This document shows, piece by piece, positions 25,991 to 64,000 of a stretch of 64,000 nucleotides of DNA (position 1 is the stretch's first letter; the number at the start of each line of letters is the position of its first letter). A model generated the notes under the pieces. It made no database searches. It had not been told where the DNA came from and saw only the letters and a list, made by a program, of their open reading frames with translations. The translations under genes and the position numbers were made by a program. The DNA lies in assembly GCF_041146395.1 (NCBI RefSeq), contig NC_090984.1:81975114-82039113 (forward strand). The letters are read 5' to 3'. Origin of the DNA: Eulemur rufifrons. Taxonomy: Eukaryota > Chordata > Mammalia > Primates > Lemuridae.

Positions 25991-26584
25991 AAACCCAGTC
26001 CCATCTCTTACCATATGTATATAGTAACATATATATAGTAAGTACACATATATGTATTTTTCATTTACAAAGGTGAGCACAGTAACCCATCTCTTACTAT
26101 AGAACAGCAAGGGAATCTGTGGGCCATGTCTTGGAATATGGAGAGCTCTTCAGAAGAAAGAGTATATTCAGTGTATTCAAGCACGTCCAGTGAAAGGGGA
26201 CCATGTCACCCTCACGCTCTCTTCTCAGAGAAACCACCTCTTTAGCTAAAAGGAAGCCCATATAATTGATAACACCCTCAACTCCAAGCACAGGAGAATA
26301 ATCCAACATCCACTCCTGTAACTATAAAAAATTGTCTTAAATTGGATGAGATACAGACAAAGACAATACAAAACTTTAACAACAGAAAAATAAATGTTCT
26401 GTTCGGAGTTAGTTACCTCATTCATTCCCTATCTTCTGGGACTAGATTCAAAATTCCCTCTAATGTTTTGCTTCAATCTCAATAGTATTAGATTTTTAAA
26501 ATTTCCGTATTTGTGCAGGGAAAGCTGAGAGAGGGTGAGAAAGGTGAGCAAGGGAAAATTCAAGGCAGGAGTTTACATGGTGCT

Positions 26585-27225
26585 CATGCTGGTGGATGGT
26601 GTAATGGCATGGCCACTTTGGAAAAGTTTGACAATTCTTCAAAAAATTGAACATGGAATTACCTATATGACCTAGCAATTTCACTCCTAGGTGCACCTTT
26701 AAGAGAAATGAAAATGTATGTCCACAAAAAAACTTGTCCACAAATGTTTACAGCAGCATTATTTACAATAGCCCAAAGGTAGAAGGAACCCAAATGTTCA
26801 TCAACTGATGAATGGATAAACAAAATGTGGTACATCCATACGATGGAATATTATTGGGCCACAAAAAGGAATGAAGTGTTGATTCATACAGCACATGGAT
26901 GAACCTTGAAAATGTTACACTAAGTGAAAGCCAGACGCAAAAGGCTACATATTGTTTGATTCCATTTATGTGAATCGTCTAGAATAGGCAAATCCATAGA
27001 GCCAGAAAGTAGAGTAGGGATTGCTTAGGGCAGGAGGAAGGGAGAAGGGTGAGTGTTAATGGGTATGGAATTTTTTTGGGGGGTGACAAAAATGCTCTAA
27101 AATTAAATAGTGGTGATAGATGCTCTGTGAATATACTAAAACTAATGAGTTGTACACTTTAAAAGGGTGAATTTTATAGTGTGTGAATTATGTCTCAATA
27201 AAGCCGTATATAAAATAAAAGAAAA
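26585..27225 (+). mobile_element. Old 5'-truncated L1 3' end
   Basis: The stretch has the ORF2 3' end and 3' UTR of an older L1 class: GACCTAGCAATTTCACTCC, AACTGATGAATGGATAAAC, AATAGGCAAATCCATAGAG and a GTGTGAATTATGTCTCAATA tail. It has several frame breaks and no intact reading frame. It is older than the L1 at 6,182-7,036, since it contains the AGAATAGGCAAATCC 3' UTR segment of ancient L1s. Confidence 0.8.
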
Positions 27226-27582
27226 TGCAAGAGGGATACTTTTTTTCCAAATATTTTCCAAATAATATAAAAGCAGCAATTTGTCATTTTCTAGTTCTTC
27301 AGTCCTAAAAACGTTCATTATCAGCCGTTGACCATCATAGCTGTGAGGCAGCTGAGAGACCGTCAGTCTTATCCTCCATTTCTTTTTTCCAGAATAATTT
27401 TAAGTGGCAAAATTAATCTATTTCCAATTGAGATTTCTTTTTCTGCTAGTGCAAATAACATCCAACTATTGGCTTCTGACGTACTTGTACTAGCAGCTTT
27501 GTCTTAACATTTGCCCAACATGACATAGTAATGTTTGTTTATCTAGTCTATCTGCACATTTCTTAGGTCACTTTTCTAAAAG

Positions 27583-27790
27583 TCAGGTCTGTTGAGGTAT
27601 AATTTACATTCAACCAAATTCACCTCGGGAAGGTTTCTAGTTCTATGAGTATTGGTGAACATTTATAGCCACGTGACCACAAACCTTACTTGAGATATAG
27701 ATAATTTCCATTACCTTAAAATGTCCCCTCACACCCCTTAGTAGTCAACCTCCCCCCCCACATCACCTGAGCTGATTTCTGTCCTTAGGG
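27583..27790 (-). repeat. Ancient L1 3' UTR fragment, minus strand
   Basis: TTGAGGTATAATTTACATTC followed by TATAGCCACGTGACCAC and a C-rich end (TCAACCTCCCCCCCC) is the reverse complement of the 3' UTR of old mammalian L1 subfamilies. A short L2-like tail follows at about 27,830-27,940. Confidence 0.65.
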
Positions 27791-29410
27791 CACTTTTCAA
27801 TTCCTATTCTGTAATCTCATGATTCATCCAGAGATAAACCTCTCGAGCAGGTGGGAACCTGGTTTATATCCCTGCAGTACCCAGTGTGCTACCTGGCACC
27901 TAAAAGGGGGTCAGTGAACAGGTGCTGAATACATAAATGGATCTCTTGCTTTTTAGATTTTGCCAAATCATAGCAAACATCTGATTTCCAGGAAATGCCA
28001 TTTGAAAAGGGCTACTTATGGTGGGAAAAGCCTTCTCCTAGAGTCTTAATTTATACAATCTTTTTAAAAATGAACCACAGTGATTTACAACTTCAGAGAT
28101 TTTGCTGAGCACGTCAAACATTTCCCTAGACTCAACTAGCAGGTGCGCCTCTAACCTCTCTCAGCCTGGACAAATAGACAGAAATAGACGCTGGGACCAC
28201 ATGCAGGTGCTTTTCTCTCCCGCCTCTGCTCCCTATCTCTGATCCCTCCACCTGCACATACCATGGCCCCAGCGTCTCACCCAGAGCTTCCCTGAACAAG
28301 TTCTGTGAGATTCCAGAGCAAGTTCATGAACAACTCCAGGGGTGGAATCAACATCTGCTTGAACTTTCCTCATCATGCAGGTGTGGCCGTGTGTAAACCC
28401 ACCTACATCTGGCTCATCAGTACAGCTTAGATCCCATTGGTCGTCCTCTATAATATCTCAATGTGAATCAGAAAATGAACATTCTCAGAGTGATTACAAG
28501 AGGCAGCAACCAAAATGCCCCCTTGCCCTGCCAGTTCTATGAAATGGCCTCGTCCTCAGAGAAAATTGCCCTTTCTTGAAAAGTGTGGATACTTTCTTCT
28601 AGACTGTCCTATTATTCCCAAGTAGATGGGTGCCTATGAACTCTCTGGGGGCTTGCAGCCCCCTGCTGTGCCTTCTGCCCAGCGGGCAAAGTCCAAACAG
28701 CACAGGCACTGCAAAAAAAAAAAAAAAAAAAAAAAAAAGCTTATTTTGCCTTTAGGGATGTAGCACCTTGCTTCCAAGATGAAGACTTGATGCCGGCATC
28801 AAATTGCATCCAAACAAAACCTCATTCCCTGTCTTCCTCTTTTGTCACCACACTTGTGCCCTGTGGCTTCCCCGGAGGGGCTCTGGTAGGAGACAATTGC
28901 TCAGTGTAAACCTGCACCAGGGGCCAAATGTTTCAAGGTGTGAACTCCTTGGTACAAAGGTGGGTTCTGTTATGTGCTGCTAAATAAACAAAACACCAAA
29001 AAGATTTTAATTTTGGATACATGGAGTAATTGTGTAGTTGATAACCGTGTGGACAAACCATTACTCAACCAAAGGGATCTAAAGAAATTCTTTCTACAGT
29101 AAGGATGACAGGATTGGGGATGGATAAGCTTCAGAAAAAGAAAAAAAGGAGAAAGAAAACAAGTGGAGTCTAAGTAGAGGAGGGCTTGTATTCTTCATGA
29201 AGGTCTTCTAAACCTGTGGCTATCAAACTTTTGTTTCAGTACTACCATGGTAAAACAAACAAACAAAAAACCATATTTTACTTTATCACGCGCGCACACA
29301 CAGATGAATAATGGAAATCAATTTAAAATAAATTAGAAAAGAAAACGTTGTACAGCTAGCTATAAGAGGACACTGTGTTTCTGTCCTAGTCTGTGTGTGC
29401 ACTGAGGGGG
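27791..29410. other. Intergenic sequence upstream of ABHD12B
   Basis: No gene was found. A pure run of 26 A bases lies at 28,713-28,738 without an adjoining SINE body. A short CA/CG stretch occurs near 29,287-29,302, just before the CpG island begins. The region is the immediate 5' flank of ABHD12B and may hold promoter-proximal elements that I cannot identify. Confidence 0.5.
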
Positions 29411-29619
29411 CTGCTTCCGGCCCTGCAGAAGCCCACCCTCGGGCTGCGTCTCCCTCCCGCACGGTGGGTCGGCGCCCCGGGCGCGCCAGGCCGGAGCCCC
29501 GCAGGTCGCCGCTCCTCCCGGCTGGCGCGGAGGAGGTGGGGGCAGGCGCGGGCGCCAGCGGGGTGGGGAGGGCGAGGGCGGCGGCTCCCGCGGCGGCGAC
29601 GGCTGGGACACGGAGCGGG

Positions 29620-50792
<21,173 letters not shown>

Positions 50793-50859
50793 GGTTCGAG
50801 AGCAGTGGACATCCTCAGTGAAGACTTGGTCCAAACACCTCTTGTGATGTGCACCTTTT

Positions 50860-50867
50860 AATATAAA
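50860..50867 (+). terminator. ABHD12B: Possible ABHD12B polyadenylation signal (variant)
   Basis: AATATAAA lies 67 bases after the stop and contains the variant hexamers AATATA and TATAAA. No canonical AATAAA occurs nearer than the one inside the downstream LTR at about 51,725. Which is used cannot be decided from sequence. Confidence 0.4.
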
Positions 50868-51107
50868 ATTCTACTGGGCTGTTTGGATGAGCTGAAGTCA
50901 CTGACATTTCTACAAGTCATTCGCCAATTTAATAAGAGAAAGCGTGGATGCTAGGTGGTATGGAATGTTCTCATTTGGCTTATCATAATCTACTTTGTGA
51001 AACATGCTAAAACCTCACTGTGGAGAATCAGAATTTGATAAAATTTGGATCCCACCTAAAATTGTGCAGTTATCAAATATCTTTGGGATATTTGTGAATA
51101 AGGTGAT

Positions 51108-51796
<689 letters not shown>

Positions 51797-52017
51797 TTGG
51801 TCTTTAGTTTGGACTTAGGCAGCAGTGTAAGAAAGTTGTTCCCATGTAGTTAAATAATTCGTATTTTAGTTTAGTTCATTTAAATGGCATTAAAAAGTTC
51901 CAAGCAGTTTTCTAGCTTTCTGATTAGTTTTGGGGTAAGTCCTAGCAGTAGCAGTAGCATCAGTAGGTCCGCTTTAAATTAAGTTTTGGCAATTATGTAG
52001 CCCTTGAAAATTGACAC

Positions 52018-52023
52018 TTTATT
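52018..52023 (-). terminator. PYGL: PYGL polyadenylation signal AATAAA
   Basis: The plus strand reads TTTATT, giving AATAAA on the minus strand about 146 bases after the PYGL stop. A short 3' UTR would fit the compact mRNA known for this gene. Confidence 0.7.
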
Positions 52024-52168
52024 TTTAGCCCTAATACAGTCATACATTTTCCCTCCCCATTCCCAGAGATACTTAACTAGATTATTGGCTAACAAAACAA
52101 AATCAATGAATGTAGTAAAAATGTTCAAGTTCAGTAAAAAGCTATGTTTTCTAGAGACGTTTTATAAT

Positions 52169-61749
<9,581 letters not shown>

Positions 61750-62093
61750 CTTCAAGCCAGAGAGACCGAATGAAAGTGGTTCGTTCACATTGTAGGTGTG
61801 GCCAAAATGTGACCGGTGTCTGCTGCCCTGGGAACGTTAAGACTAAAGCCCATTGGACATCTAGTGAGAGATGGAAGTTTGAATGCCAAACCATGGATTT
61901 TTGCTCTTTCCTGAAACCCTATTAAAATGGCAGCAAAGGAGTTTTAAAAAGGGATACAGATGAAGGGTAAAGAAGCTGGGGGAGAGACAATAGCATCGAC
62001 CTTTTAAGATGAAAAACAGATGGATGCCTGGTAATGGAGCCATGAGACCCAAGGAAGCCAAATCCTGATCTGGCAGTGGAAAAGAGCCAAAAT

Positions 62094-62128
62094 TTTAGGG
62101 GTTCCATTTATACATTGGAACCCCTAAA
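62094..62128. repeat. Perfect 13-base inverted repeat (hairpin)
   Basis: TTTAGGGGTTCCA at 62,094-62,106 and its reverse complement TGGAACCCCTAAA at 62,116-62,128 flank a 9-base loop. It lies in PYGL intron 7 and could form a stem in DNA or in the pre-mRNA. Confidence 0.9.
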
Positions 62129-62539
62129 GGCTCAAGAATTGGTAGCACCAAGTGCCTTTGGAAGCAGGGATGAAAATATGGGGAAAAGTTAGTTGAGAGC
62201 CTGAAAGGTTAGTTGAACTGCCTGAGCAGTTCACCTCAGACCTCATCTCCAATTCCCGCAGTTGAGCAGTTTCCTTTCCCGACTCAGGCAGAAGCTGGAG
62301 TATATTCTCTGGAGATGGTAAAACCGGGGTCTCTGGACTGGGGGCAGCAGGTACAGTTGAGGACAGGGGTGCCATCCCACATTGAAAATGTGGGGGGAGG
62401 GGCTAAGTGAAAATTTATGTGATGAGAGTTGAGACCATCGGCTGCCTTCTCCCAACCAAATTTCAGAACATAGGCAGTCAGTATTAATTCCACCAGAATT
62501 AATTAATTATGACTGTTAATGAATTCAATCAGAACTATA

Positions 62540-62790
62540 TTGTACTTCTCAGTAACACTGAAAACCAGAAGACAATGAAAAAATCTGAGTGTTCTGTATC
62601 CAGGCAAACTATTAATGTGAGGATGGAATAAAGACACTTTCTGACATGTAAGGTCTCAAAAAAATTAGATGAGCACAGCGGTCCTTGGAATCATAGGGAA
62701 AGAAGATCCCAAGATAATAGTGGAGCAGCAGACCCAAAGAGCAGCCAATCCAGGAGAGATCCAGAAGTGACTGTCCCAGATACTGAGTTG
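62540..62790 (+). repeat. Ancient L1 (L1ME/HAL1-like) fragment
   Basis: ACCAGAAGACAATGAAAAAA, ATCCAGGCAAACTATTAATG, GGAATAAAGACACTTTCTGA and GATCCCAAGATAATAGTGGA follow the order of old mammalian L1 or HAL1 coding sequence. It is diverged and without an open frame. Confidence 0.55.
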
Positions 62791-64000
62791 GTGGTAGGCT
62801 GGGGACTCCTGAGGAGTGCGGCTGGCACCACATCCCTGACATTCCTCCGACCGCTGCAGTCGCATTCCTGGTGGGCAGTGGATCGAAACACACCAGCAGA
62901 ACCACGACTGGCCGAGCATGCCCCACCTGGCCTAGGGACAGGAGCACGGCCATGCCGAGGTGTGCAGGGTGGAGACCTTCGATGCCATGAAGGCAGCTGA
63001 CACTTCCCAGTTCCCCCCACATGGATTTGTTGTAGACCAGCCCAACTATCTCAATGTCACCAAGACATTGAGTCATCACTCCTTGATTTTATAGATCAGG
63101 AGGCTGCCCTGTCTTTACCTGGTCCTAGAATTGAAAAATTGTATCTTCTATAAAAATGTGAGTCTTTGGAGCAAAGTCTTACTGAAACAAACAAACATGA
63201 GCGCAGTGGACTGCATATAGAATATCTGGGGTTCTAAACTCCCTAATACTTAAAAGTATAGTCACTAACCTTTGTGTTTCTTGTTTCTTTAGCCTGATAG
63301 GAAGATATCAGGGGTTTCCTGGGTCACAGATGATATAAAGCAGACTCTGTTCAAAAGCTGCCAACCCTGATGTGGGGTCTTTGCTTAACATGAGATACCT
63401 GATGGGACCTTGTCATGCAACATTAAGTTTGCTTACCTTCTATCAAGACTAAGTGGCTAAACTTCAATGGAAATATGAGCATTTCCAGTTAAACATGCTT
63501 CTAAAAACAGCATTTTCTCCTGGGATTTGACTACCAAAAGTGGACATTTAAATCAAGTAAAAGATATTTATGGAAAAAAAAGGACTGAGTTAACAGAATA
63601 CCTAATGTGTTTGCATATATTGAGAGGAAATTTATATAATTGGTGTAGAGTGTAGAATAAATCAGGGAATATTAGAAAGCCAAGCAAGCAAACAAATAAA
63701 CAATTATTAACTCCAAGAAAAACAAAACATTTTAAGGAAAGCAAAGTAATCATTGGTAATCACATATATGCACAGATTTGCTGTCTGCAGCATTTACATG
63801 GTCATAGCAATGTGAACACTGATTAAGGAGCTAGTGGAAATCATGACGTAATTGTGTTGCGAGAATTGGGGGTGTGAAGTATGTGTTTGCGTCATGGCAA
63901 TGGGAGTGTACGTGAGACTGTGAGCTATGTTTTTATCTACAATGCTGGGGAGTCAACAAACAATTGCAAAAATGGAAAAATCAAAGAGTAGCAATAATTG

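Larger units (their letters stand above)
61750..64000 (-). other. PYGL intron 7, 3' part (runs off the window)
   Basis: No match to the expected exon 7 sequence, which should end in a YPNDN-like peptide, was found to the window edge, so this is taken as intron. It contains an ancient L1 fragment at about 62,540-62,790 and a 13-base inverted repeat near 62,094-62,128. A 155-residue minus-strand frame at 62,612-63,079 crosses the LINE fragment and has no motif. Confidence 0.65.

Noticed and set aside
62612..63079. 155-residue minus-strand frame inside PYGL intron 7
   Set aside because: It is antisense to an ancient L1 fragment over part of its length and has no known domain.
61750..64000. Search for PYGL exon 7 or earlier exons
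   Set aside because: No sequence encoding the expected AVLDRNLAENISRVL-type peptide with paired splice sites was found to the window edge.

Overview
The window is nuclear DNA from a primate, most likely a strepsirrhine and probably a lemur. Two things support this. First, it carries two spliced, human-like genes in the mammalian order ABHD12B (+) then PYGL (-). Second, seven of its Alu elements share a duplicated middle linker that I associate with lemur Alu subfamilies; this last point rests on memory. It is ordinary euchromatin dense in SINEs and LINEs. There is no bacterial, plasmid or phage sequence, and most open frames in it are chance or repeat-derived.

Layout. Bases 1-29,400 are intergenic and I found no exon there. 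They hold Alu, L1, L2, MIR and LTR fragments, simple repeats, and one small CpG-containing patch near 23.6-23.9 kb. At 29.42-29.83 kb a CpG island contains exon 1 of ABHD12B. Thirteen coding exons then run to the stop at 50,792. All junctions are in phase and encode a complete 359-residue alpha/beta hydrolase with a GHSLG nucleophile elbow. The next 1.4 kb separates two convergent genes and holds a MaLR-type LTR split by a younger Alu. From the stop at 52,169 the minus strand carries PYGL exons 20 back to 8. These 13 exons encode 566 residues, equivalent to about residue 286 to the C terminus of liver glycogen phosphorylase. The window ends inside PYGL intron 7, so the N-terminal third, including the regulatory phosphoserine region, lies outside it.

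How the genes relate. PYGL releases glucose-1-phosphate from glycogen in the cytosol. ABHD12B is a predicted serine hydrolase related to the lysophospholipase ABHD12. Their adjacency is a conserved mammalian neighbourhood and does not by itself imply a shared pathway.

Notable points are an apparent GC-AG intron after PYGL exon 8, an acceptor before PYGL exon 19 preceded by nine adenines, a slightly longer PYGL C-terminal tail than I recall for human, a three-monomer Alu composite bounded by one outer target-site duplication, and several perfect inverted repeats. I found no evidence for a new biological system.
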